64,000 nt of DNA from Aralia elata (taxonomy: Eukaryota > Streptophyta > Magnoliopsida > Apiales > Araliaceae): positions 47,648,896 through 47,712,895 of the forward strand of contig CM068386.1 in assembly GCA_034770075.1 (NCBI GenBank), in the 5' to 3' direction. The notes under the pieces were generated by a model that worked only from the letters and a program-made list of their open reading frames with translations, had not been told where the DNA came from and did no database searches. The position numbers were made by a program, and so were the translations under genes. The first letter of the stretch is position 1, and each line of letters starts with the position of its first letter. Of this stretch, positions 10,361 to 20,961 are shown piece after piece.

Positions 10361-12336
10361 TGATGAGTCAATTTTATACCTATAAATTGAGTATTGTTAA
10401 CTTGATGATTTGTGAGTTCTTGAGTAATTTATATTCTTTTTTATGTGTTTTTATCTTATTGTTATGAAATATGTCTTTGTATCACTTTTATGTATTTTTA
10501 CTTTGTTTTGCAGGAAAAAAAGAATAAAAGGGTATTTGGATCAATGTCCATAATTTATCATTGACATAGCAGCCCATTGAGGCCCAATTTCGTCCTTCGT
10601 CCAACCAATATCTCTCAAAGCTCAAAGAAGAAAAGTTGTAAATCTATTTCTTAGCTTTCCGGATCATCTTGAAACGCCTTAATCAGAGCTCGGATGAGAG
10701 AGTTATGACTATTTTACCAACAAACGTCGAAGCTGAATATTCCAGAAAATTACTCGGTTGGACAGATTGACCTCTGGAGCTTCATTTACGATTTCGATGG
10801 TGTTAAAGTTTCCAAATGAGAATGTGTTCTTATTGAAGATTTTAGTAGACTTCTCAAGCTTTCCGAAATGGTATGGTGAGCAAAAATCCAAGTTCATTTG
10901 GGCCTCCAAATATTGATTTTTAGATAGCTAATCCGAATCCCGCATGGACTGGATTCCTGTTCGGACCAGTTGGAGTATTTGGACCATAACTTGAGCTTCC
11001 CAACTCCAAATCAGGTGATTCAAAAGCCCAAATTCATTAAAAACTCCAGGGCTACAACTTTTGTTCTTTGCCCAAGTCCAAATTCGGTGGTTTGCTAATT
11101 CAAAATTGGCTTACAAGGTGCTGATCAGTTAGTTGACAGATTTGGATTTTTAGCACATCACATGGGCACGTTTTTGGCTTGTTATTTGCTTTGGATGGCT
11201 GATGCACATGACTTAGATTAGTTGTTGGATCTTGACCATATTGTTTGCTTGAGTGCCTATAAATAGCAAGAGGTGTTTCAACACCAACACACCAATTCAC
11301 ACACTAATTCACCACCAATTCATACTTCAATTCCTTGTATCCATTCTCCATATTAGTTTGTTAGTATAAGAGTAGGGAGAGGAAGTAGACCTCCAGGGGG
11401 AGGCTACTCTCCTCTCCATTTTTAGTTCAAGAGCAAGCAAGAGATCAACATTTATGGAAGCGAAGAATCGAAGGCGAATGTTTGGAGATTGAAGATTGTG
11501 ATCCGAAGTGACAGTCGGATATCAAAACATAGTTTTTCTTCTCTAAACTCTTCCTTTATTTTTTATATTCTATTATTGTTGAATATCTTGTAAATTATAT
11601 TTGCATATTTGCTATGAACTCTTCTCTTTTCTTTTATTTAGTTCCAATGGGATGTTGAACTTTTTATACATTATTTGTTCTTTCTTATATGAAGTTCATT
11701 CTCGATAATCTGTTTTAACTGTTAAATGATATTTATTCCGATTGATTTAATGTGATCAGTTAAGTTAATTTGATTAATATCATTTGCTAGATCAAGGGAT
11801 AATATTACGTGTAATTGATATTATTCCTAATCACAAGTAGCAATTAGTGATACATGATTGTGGTCAAGCTTTTGAGTATTGCTATGATTATTGGAAGCCA
11901 AGTTAAATAATCCGAGCTTGTGTGATTGTTTCTTGGAATAGTCTAATTCCCTAGTTCTTAATGCTGCTATTATATTAAATCTAGAGAGCTTGTTCTAGGT
12001 TGTATAATAGTTAGAATCTTGTGAAGAACTTGTTTCATTGAGTGATAATTAAGGGGAGTTTCGGGTAGCAGAGCTTGTTGTTACCTAGGGCTATTAATTT
12101 CATTGAAGGATAAATATTACTATGATAAGGTAATATTGAACGGAAGAACTAAAGTCTTTATTTTATTCTTATTTTGTTTCAGTTAATTAGTTAAATAAAA
12201 TTCCAAACCCCCCCTTTTGTTCACAAAGTATAAATTTAGACTAATTATTCTCTGTGGGATCGACTCTTACTTGCACTACTACATTAATATCTTTTGCGGT
12301 AAGGTTTTATTTTTGGGTGCTTGCGACAGCACGCCA
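10361..12336 (+). repeat. G1 LTR C (right)
   Basis: This 1976-bp LTR ends in CACGCCA directly before the right target duplicate gttca (12337-12341). Its TATA box is at 11258-11265. It shares with LTR B several indels absent from LTR A. Confidence 0.92.
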
Positions 12337-13145
12337 GTTCACTTGGTGGCTCTAGTGAACCAAACTAGAATAAAAGTCCGTAATCAATCCGGGTAGAATA
12401 TAGTATTCTATATGTGCATGCTTACTATGTATATATTATATATTATACAACATGCTTCGCATGTTAAATAATATGATGTGTATTTTATATATATATGTGC
12501 ATGCGCGCTAAACAAGATAAGACAAATAATAACAAACCCCTCAAAGAAATCATATTAAATCCTAAGCGTTCAAAGATATTTGGAATATCGAACGTCGCCT
12601 TCTAGCATGGTAAAATAATAGAGTATTAAATATTTAATATGACTTTGTTGTGCACACACAAGGAGAGTATTAAATATTTAAGATGTTATTTTATCACATT
12701 TGATGCTTATTAAGGAATTGAACATTACTGCTTTGTTGTGCACACACAATGGCGGTCTTTTTCTCTTCACATATATGGAAGTGCTAGGTTGGACTTAACT
12801 TAGATTATTTTAGTTCGGATGTGCATACACTTGACCATTATAATCTAAGAGGCAGAATACAAGGAGTTACATAGTGATGTACTTGACAATAGTTGTCTAC
12901 CTATTTATTTATATATAGTTTGTTGTGCACACACAAGGCTATATACATTTAAAATGGGATCCTTATTCTCACTAGCAAATCTTTAATTAGATTTGCCGTA
13001 CTATATAATGAAGGTAATATAGTTTGATGAAAATAGTGGGAGATACCAATTTAAAATAAAGACCTAATTTATTTTGGTAATTAATTAAGAAATGAATGTA
13101 TGCTAAAATGTTGTTAAATTACAAATTCATTTACAGAATTTTATA
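12337..13145 (+). other. Copia-1 5' leader, second part: four TTGTG/CACAA stem-loops
   Basis: This non-coding leader resumes after G1. It includes the perfect hairpin AACATGCTTCGCATGTT (12449-12465) and four stem-loops with apex TTGTG-N4-CACAA or a variant: 12648-12661, 12736-12749, about 12816-12836, and 12923-12936. In this copy three loops read CACA. Copia-2 and Copia-3 have the same array. Confidence 0.75.
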
Positions 13146-16100
13146 ATGTCTAATTTACTATCACTGCGGAGTATATTAGATGCTAATTAACTGGACCAAA
13201 TAACACGGACTAGTTAAAGAATTTGAGAATAGTTCTCAAGGCTGAAAAACTATCTTATGTCCTTAATATGCCTATCCCTGCAATGTTTGCAGACAATGCC
13301 TTTGAGGAAGAGACTGCTACTTTTAGAAAGTGGCAAGATAATGCACAGTTGGCTCAATGCATCATGTTCGCATCCATGAGTAACGAGCTTCAGCGTTAGC
13401 ATGAAACTATAGATGCTCCTACTATATTCCTGCACCTTCAAGGAGTTGAAGGGTGAGGAAAGAAGGACTATTAGATATCAGATATCTAAGGAGCTCTTCC
13501 GATCTAAAATAACCGATGACACTATAGTATAGACAAATGTCCTCAAAATGATCAATCTGATTGAACAATTGGGACAACTGGGTTTTAATGGATGGAGAGT
13601 TGATTCAAGATTTGATCTTGCAATCACTTCCGGACTCTTTCTCACAAATTGTTGTGAATTTTCACATGAACAAGCTATATGTCAGCCTGCCTGAGTTGCT
13701 TAAACATGTTGAAAACTGTAAAGAGTTACTTTCCAATCAAGAAAGACCAAGTCTTACTGGTAGATGATTCTTCCATGAAGCGGAAGAGGGCCAAAGGATC
13801 TTCTTAAAAAAAGAACAATTCAAAGAAGGTAAATAGAAAGGCAAAAACAAAGGACAATAAAACAAGACTGATGCAGATAGCAAAGGAGTTTGCTTCCACT
13901 GCAATAAGCCTAGATACTGGAAAGGAAACTGTAAGGAGTATCTTGTAGAGGCTAACCAGAAGAAGCTTAGTGAAGCTTCAGTTACAGATATAGATTTGTT
14001 CATGATTGAAATAAATTTTTCTGTAAGTCAAGGTTCTACTTGGGTATTGGATACCGGCTGTAGTTCTCACATACGCAATCCAATGCAGAGACTAAGCAGA
14101 AGTAGAAAGTTAAACAAAGAGTAAGTAATCTTATGTGTAGAGAATGGAGCAATGGTTGCTGCATTAACCGTAAGAACTTATAGTTTAGCGTTGCCTACGG
14201 GCAAATCTATTAAGTTAATAAATTGTTATTATTTTCCTGTTCTCATTAGAAACATTATTTCTTTCCGTTGTTGGACAAGGAAGGTTCTGGTATTATATTT
14301 AAGAACAATTGTTGTTCTATTTATAATGATAATGTTTTGTTTGAAACTGGAAGATTATTTGATAGACTTTGTATACTTGACTTACATGAAAATTATTTTG
14401 CAAATTGAACAAACTAATAAAAGAAAAAGGAGATGGTCATTCAAAGAGTTGAATGTGTGTATTTGATGAAATACAAATCTGAATTATTTGAAATGTTCAA
14501 AGAATTCGGAAGTGAAGCAAATTAACAAAGTATTAAGATTCTTTGATCAGATCGAAGAAAGAATACTTGTGCAATGAGTTTCTAGATCATCTCAAAATGG
14601 TATTTTTTCATAATGGACACCTCCTGATATGCAATAATTGATTGGTGTATCTGAAAGGAGAAATTGTACCTTATTCGACATGGTGCAGTCCATAATGATT
14701 TTTACCGACATTCTAGTATCCATCTAGGGGTATGCCCTAGAAACGGCTGCATATCTACAAAATAAGATAACCTCAAAAATCCGGCCCCAAGACTCCATAA
14801 AGGTTATGGATAGGGAGGATTCCTAGTCTTAAGTATGTTAAGATAAGGAGTTGTCCAGCTTATGTGAAAAGGTTTCAAAGATAAGTTTGAGACAAAAATC
14901 TGACAAGTGCAGATTTGTGGGATATCCTAAAGAAGTTTAGGGTACTATAATCCTACACGCTGCCTTCTTAGATAAAGGTGTTTATCATTGAAGGAGCTAG
15001 TGGGAGGGTAATAGATCTTGAAGGAGTTCAAGAACCACAAAGCACTTTAAGTCGAACCGAGGAACCTGTAAATAGACCTATTGTATCACAACCGAATCGT
15101 AAATTTGGAAGAGTACCGAAAATACCTAGGAGGTATGGATTCATCATAGAGGATGATGATGAGGTACGCATCATAGAGGATGATCCAGTTATATACGATG
15201 AGGTTATGAGTAGAAGACACTCAGAGTAATGGCAGATGGCCATGAAATTCGAAATGGACTCTATGTATGAGAACCAAGTATAGACTCTGGTTGCTCCACT
15301 GAAAGGTATAGTGCCTAGAGTGTGAATATGGGTTTTTAAGAGAAAGACTGGGGCAAATGGCAAGGTAGAGACCTATAAGACCAGACCTGTTTAAAAGGTT
15401 TTTCAAGTCAAGGAGTTGACTGTGATAAAACCTTATTACCGGGTAATGCTTAAGTTCATTTGGATTTTACTTGTGATTGCAGCTTATTACGAAATCTGGT
15501 AAAATGGATGTGGAGACGTCCTTCCTCAATGAAGACTTGAGAAAAATGTATGTATGATACAGCCAGAGGAATTTGTGGATTGAAACAACCTTCTCAAAGA
15601 TGGAACATTCGTTTTGATGAGACAATCAAAAGAGTTTGATTTTATCAAAAATAAGAATGAACCTTGTGTGTACAAAAGGTCAGTGGGAGCGCTATGACAT
15701 TCTTATTATTGTATGTTGATATACTACTGATAAGGAATAACATACCAATGCTACAATCAGTAAAGATAAAATTGTCTAAACATTCCTCCATGAATAACTT
15801 GGGAGGAGCGTCCTATAAATTGGGGATATAAATCTTTACAGATAGATTTAAAAGGATGCTTGGCTTGACCCAAGGAATGTATATTCATTCGATGCTAAAG
15901 GCGTTTAACATGGCAAACTCCAAGAGAAGTCTCATGATGATGAGCCATGGAGTGTATCTCTCTAAAATTGTCCCCAATGAAAGAGAGATCGTATGAGTTA
16001 CTATCATGTATGCAATGAATATACTAGGCTTGATGTTGACCAGTCATATTCTGGAGATGATCACTGTAAGACAGTGATAAATATCTTTAGATACTTAACC

Positions 16101-16567
16101 GGTACTGAAGATGTGATCATGATTCATGGTAGGTCTGAATTAAAACTAGAGGGCTAAATAGACTCAAATTTTTTTTAGACTGACCAAGACGATATCAAAT
16201 CCACTTTAAGGTAAATCGTTACCTTGAAAGGTAGTGCAGTGAATTGGAAAGGTTCCAAACTGCAAAGTGTTGTTGGTTTAGTGACAAAGACAAAATATAT
16301 AGCTGTAAATGAAGCTGCAAGTTGATTGTTTGAATGAAAAGTTCATTACAGAACTAGGAATAGTTCCTAAGTCTCATCTTGGATTTAAACATGTGTTGCG
16401 GCACTTTCATTTGATTAGTGGAATCATTGAAAGAGGAGAAATCACTATAGGGATAGTGGACTCTCAAGAACAACATTGCATATCCATTTACTGAAGCTTT
16501 ATCCAAACAGCAGGATGATCGTCACTTAGAGAAGAAGCTTATTAGATACCATGACGATTGACTTTAG
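13146..16567 (+). pseudogene. Copia-1 gag-pol (decayed, integrase core deleted)
   Basis: The order is gag, zinc knuckle, protease, remnant integrase, reverse transcriptase and RNase H, as in Ty1/copia. The probable gag start is ATG 13146 (MSNLLSLRSI), where the frame breaks after about 14 codons. The zinc knuckle near 13891 has Tyr in place of His (CFHCNKPRYWKGNC). The protease DTG triad is at 14050-14058. Near 14430 the sequence jumps from the end of the protease/pre-integrase spacer into the integrase core, losing about 280 bp that Copia-3 keeps (the HHCC finger and the first catalytic Asp region). The RT motif at 15712-15720 reads YVD-I, one Asp short. Stops and frameshifts are frequent. 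The tail ends near a conserved TTTAG just before the polypurine tract. It cannot make working enzymes. Confidence 0.88.
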
Positions 16568-16581
16568 TGCAAGTGGGAGAT

Positions 16582-17114
16582 TGAAAGTAGTATGCATACA
16601 AGCCAATCATATTTGATATGATGTAGCATATACTTTGAAATCTTATTCGATTAGTAAAGGCATTTTACTTTTTCTACATGGTGCTGCTATATTAAATGTG
16701 ATAAACCCATAGTTTTGAGCAATGCTTTTAGAATCATGATGGTGATCAATGCTAATGAGATCTAAATTCTAGATAGCTCACAAACTAAAATCATTCCTAA
16801 TCGTTGGATTACTAAAAAGGGGATTAGTGAATCCAGATAGATTAGTACATACGTTGCTTGCTCTTATGAAGAGGATGATTGATCTCATAATCATTTGTGT
16901 GGAGACACTAAAGCAAGTATGTAGGTGCTTATTAGAGAATAAGTTCACTGAACGTAGCTCGCTAAGGAATACCTAATGGAGTTTTACTCACCTATCAATA
17001 GGAATTCCTCTAGTGATAGTAGTATAAGTGATCCTTGGACTTGAGATCATCATAGTATCTTGTCTGTGATGAGTTATACTTTGACATGTCCTTTAAGACC
17101 CTTAGGGTATATCA
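16582..17114 (+). repeat. Partial 3' LTR of Copia-1, interrupted by Copia-2
   Basis: The LTR starts TGAAAG right after the purine tract AAGTGGGAGAT. It stops after 533 bp inside CCCTTAGGGTATATCA, where a new complete LTR begins. The distal two thirds of this LTR are missing here. Its tail is probably what forms the 3' end of the LTR at 32483-34251. Confidence 0.88.
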
Positions 17115-18943
17115 TGAAAGTAGTATGCACACAAGCCAATCATATTTGATATGATGTAGCATATACTTTGTAATCTTATTCGGTTATTAAAGGCATTTTA
17201 CTTTATCTACATGGTGTTGTTATATTAAATGTGATAAACCCATAGTTTTGAGCAATGCTTTTAGAATCATGATGGTGATCATGCTAATGAGATCTAAATT
17301 CTAGATAGCTCACAAACTAAAATAGTTCCTAATCGATGGATTGCTAAAACGGGGATTAGTGAATCTGGATAGATTAGTACATACGTTGCTTGCTCTTAAG
17401 AAGAGGATGATTGATCTCATAATCATTTGTGTGGAGACACTAAAGCAAGTATGTAGGTGCTTATTAGAGAATAAGTTCACTGAACGTGGCTCACTAAGGA
17501 ATACCTAATGGAGTTTTACTAGCCTGTCAATAGGAATTCCTATAGTGATAATAGTACAAGTGATCCTTGGACTTGAGATCATCATAGTATCTTGTGTGTG
17601 ATGAGTTATACTTTGATATGTACCTTACGACCCTTAGGGTATATCAAAGGGTATGACTGGGTATAATAAGTTGCACATGGAGATAGGTGAATGATCAACA
17701 AATAATCTACCACTTCTAGTAAAAGGAGAGAATGTCCTATGTGATTCGATAAATGACGACTTAGAAGTCTTTGGTCAAAGCACAATGAAATTAGAAAGGA
17801 GTTTCTAATTTGCATTATCAGAGCTGTGCATTTGAGAATCGAAATACATATAATTAAATAAAATAAGACTTGACAGTAATTCCATGTCTTATATTTAATT
17901 GGGACATTGTATGGTAGAAGGATTGAATTGTACGGTAACTATTCACTGAAAGGTTCTTTTGTGATTAATGTTGAAATCTATATTATCTGGAAAGTCGTTG
18001 ATCACTAAGGGGGCTTACCCTTATTGTAGAATAAATATTATTTATTTAAATGAATTAAATAGTTTAATTTATTTATTTAAATAAGATTAAAATTGTTCTA
18101 ATTGATTTATTCACAACCAGTTTAATATGGAGAACCTAAAGGGTCACACCACAAAAGGACAATATCTATTTAAGAAGTAAATGGCATAATCGTAATAATA
18201 AGTTAAGTGTATTTAATTTAATCTATGGAGATAGAATAAATTAAATAGCTTAATATATATTATTTAATATTTTAAAAATATTAAATATAAATTAATAAGA
18301 GGAGTCTTATTATTATTATTACTATTACTATTATTTAATCCCTAATAGGGATTGAGAATTAATTAATAGAAGTACTCTCTCATGAATTCCTAGTTGGATT
18401 AGGAGTTCAATTAATTAAAGGAGTTTAATTAAAATAAAAACCTAATTCCTAAATTCTTTAGGAGGGTTCCCTATATCTATAAATAAGAGGAGTCTTATTA
18501 TGATTTGGGGGTTCGATAGTCATACAGTTAGACTGTTAGACAGTTACATACTCTTCTATGAGAATTGGAGAGAGAGTACTTGCAATTTCTATAGAGATAG
18601 AAACTAGGGTTTTGCCAACACCCATCTTCTTGAATAACTATTATTCCTTGATAGATCACCTCTAGAGGCCAAACACTTGGGTTGCTAATGTTGATCAAGC
18701 AAATAAATTTAATTGGTGGAATTCAAGGAAAATGCGAAGGATTTGGAGGAGAACCCGTACCTGTGGAAGCATGGTTCTACAAGGGTATAATTCTATATCT
18801 CTATCTCTTTCGTTTAATTGATAATTGAGCACATGGATGATCATGGTGATGGTTTGTATGAAAAATTTTAAAATCCATTTTATCGCGTTTCTGCACCATT
18901 TATGTAATTTGATTGCATGTTCGCGCTATATACAAACCTAACA
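17115..18943 (+). repeat. Left LTR of Copia-2
   Basis: This 1829-bp LTR runs from TGAAAG to CTAACA, with a TATA box at 18478-18485. Diagnostic differences from the Copia-1 LTR include TGGATTGCTAAAACGG near 17338 and a changed block around 18510-18540 near the transcript start. Confidence 0.9.
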
Positions 18944-18944
18944 G

Positions 18945-18956
18945 TGGTATCAGAGC
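18945..18956 (+). other. Copia-2 primer-binding site
   Basis: TGGTATCAGAGC is the standard initiator tRNA-Met primer site of plant copia elements. It starts two bases after the LTR end. The related site in Copia-3 (48122-48133) has one change. Confidence 0.9.
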
Positions 18957-20268
18957 CTAACCTTGTGCTAATTATCAATTATGATGATTCCATGTATGTA
19001 TGGGTATGCGATTGGATCGATTTTCTGGGCAAAGAAAAAAAATTTCGAACTCTGCTACGCAGCGCGGCCGCGCCGCTTCCAGTTCATTCTGGAACGCGGC
19101 CGCGCCCAAACCCAGAAATCGTTTCTGGGGGTGCAGCGCGGCCGCGCCGCTCCTAGTTCATTTTGGAGCGCGGTCGCGCCGGTCTGCAGGATTTGAAATT
19201 TTTTTTATTTTGATTTTATTTATTTTCAATTAAGATAAAAGGTTTATTTTAATTGGAATATGATTAAAATTAAAAGTTTTATTTTAATATAGAATGGGAT
19301 TCCATGTTTCCTAGAATAAAGGAGTTTATTCACATATAGAATAGGATTCCATGTTTCCTAGAATAAAGGAGTTTATTCACATATGGAATAGGATTCCATG
19401 TTTCCTTAAAAATAAAGATGTTTATTTTGATAAGGAATATGATTCAACATATTTTATTTTCCAACAATTTTAAGTTAAAATAAAGAGTTTGTTTTGAACT
19501 TGAAATTGGATTCCATGTTAATTGTAATAAAAGAGTTTATTTTGATTTGGAATTTGATTAAAAATAAAGGAGTTTATTTTTATTCAAAATTGGATAAAAT
19601 AAAATAAATAAGTTTATTATAATTTAAATTTTGATTAAAATAAAGGAGTTTATTTTTGTTTCAAAATTGGATTTCTAGTAAACTTTTAATTGCCCATTAA
19701 TTGATATCAACACATATATGGAATATTTTTATTATTCATGAGATGAATGTTATTTATTGATACATATGGAGATATGTATGATAATAAATAGGGATTGATT
19801 ATGGACTATTGACCAATGTGTGATTGGATTTATTTTAGTGGATGCTTGAATGAATGGGTTTTTAATAAATGGGGTCTGCGTACCTCGTCTTCTCTAATTT
19901 TTCTTAATGTAAATTCTATCTCCCTCCTATGTACTTCCCCTTGACTGGTGATCAAGGTTTCTATTTATTGTAAATAGTTTATGTAATAGGTTTAGTTAGA
20001 ATTATTTGAAGAATTGGAGACAAAGGAGCAAGGAGCGCTTGAAGACCCGTTTGTAATGGAGACCGGGTTTAAATGTAATAGTTATATTTAAATTTAATTT
20101 TTGCACCCTAGGTTTGACCTTTTGGTTCACTTGGTGGCTCTAGTGAACCAAACTAGAATAAAAGTCCATAATCAATCCGGGTAGAATATAGTATTCTATA
20201 TGTGCATGCTTACTATGTATATATTATATATTATACAACATGTTTCGCATGTTAAATAATATGACGCG

Positions 20269-20321
<53 letters not shown>

Positions 20322-20961
20322 CATGCGCGCTAAACAAGATGAGACAAATAATAACAAACCCCTTAAAGAAATCATATTAAGTCCTAAGCGTTCAAAGATA
20401 TTTGGAATATTGAACGTCGCCTTCTAGCATGGTAAAGCAATAGAGTATTAAATGTTTAATATGAGTTTGTTGTGCATACACAAAGAGAGTATTAAATATT
20501 TAAGATGTTGCTTTATCACATTTGATGCTTATACATAGACTGAACGATGCTGTTTTGTTGTGTCACCACAAGGACAATGTTTTTCTTTCGAATATATGGA
20601 AGTGCTAGGTTGGACTTAACTTAGATAATTTTGATTAGGATGTGTCACCACTTGATCAAAATAATCTAAGAGGCAAAAAAAAGGAGTTACATAGTGATGT
20701 AATTGACAATAGTTATCTACCTATTTATTTATATATCGTTTGTTGGGTCACACAAGGCTATATACATTTGAAATGAGATCCTTATTCTCATTAGCAAATC
20801 TTTAATTAGATTTGCTGAACTGTATAGTGAGGGTAATATAGTTTGATGAAAATAGTGGGAGATACCAATTTAAAATAAAGACCTAATTTATTTTGGTAAT
20901 TAATTAATGAATGTATGCTAAAATGTTGTTAAATTACAAATTCATTTTACAGAATTTTACA
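18957..20961 (+). other. Copia-2 5' leader: GC cassette, AATAAA hairpins, AT repeat, stem-loops
   Basis: This leader is about 2 kb and non-coding. Four GC units are present (19062-19073, 19095-19104, 19136-19147, 19168-19179), separated by TTCCAG/CTGGAA-like spacers. AATAAAGGAGTTTATT hairpins repeat from about 19220 to 19665. An uninterrupted AT dinucleotide run lies at about 20272-20318. The four-stem-loop region spans about 20450-20770, with TTGTG-TCAC-CACAA intact at 20558-20571. ORFs reading through the GC cassette are low-complexity and not credible genes. Confidence 0.75.
20272..20318. repeat. AT dinucleotide microsatellite
   Basis: About 23 uninterrupted AT units lie in the Copia-2 leader. 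The corresponding site in Copia-1 (about 12488-12500) is only a few units long, and that in Copia-3 (49144-49172) is intermediate. This is ordinary repeat-length drift. Confidence 0.9.

Larger units (their letters stand above)
3629..12336 (+). mobile_element. G1: tandem array of a coding-free Athila-like retrotransposon (3 LTRs, 2 internal regions)
   Basis: The order is LTR-internal-LTR-internal-LTR: 3629-5612, 5613-6991, 6992-8972, 8973-10360 and 10361-12336. The whole array is flanked by the 5-bp duplication gttca (3624-3628 and 12337-12341), so it behaves as one insertion into the Copia-1 leader. Both internal regions carry a PBS matching TGGCGCCGTTGCCGGGGA and a terminal polypurine tract, but no gag or pol. 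It is therefore a large non-autonomous (LARD-type) element. The repeat units differ by only a few indels and substitutions, which suggests a recent duplication, probably by unequal recombination between LTRs. Confidence 0.93.

Noticed and set aside
18917..19233. Three overlapping plus-strand ORFs across the GC cassette of Copia-2
   Set aside because: Open frames arise from GC-rich repeats without stops. All three frames are open, and the products are Arg/Ala-rich low complexity.
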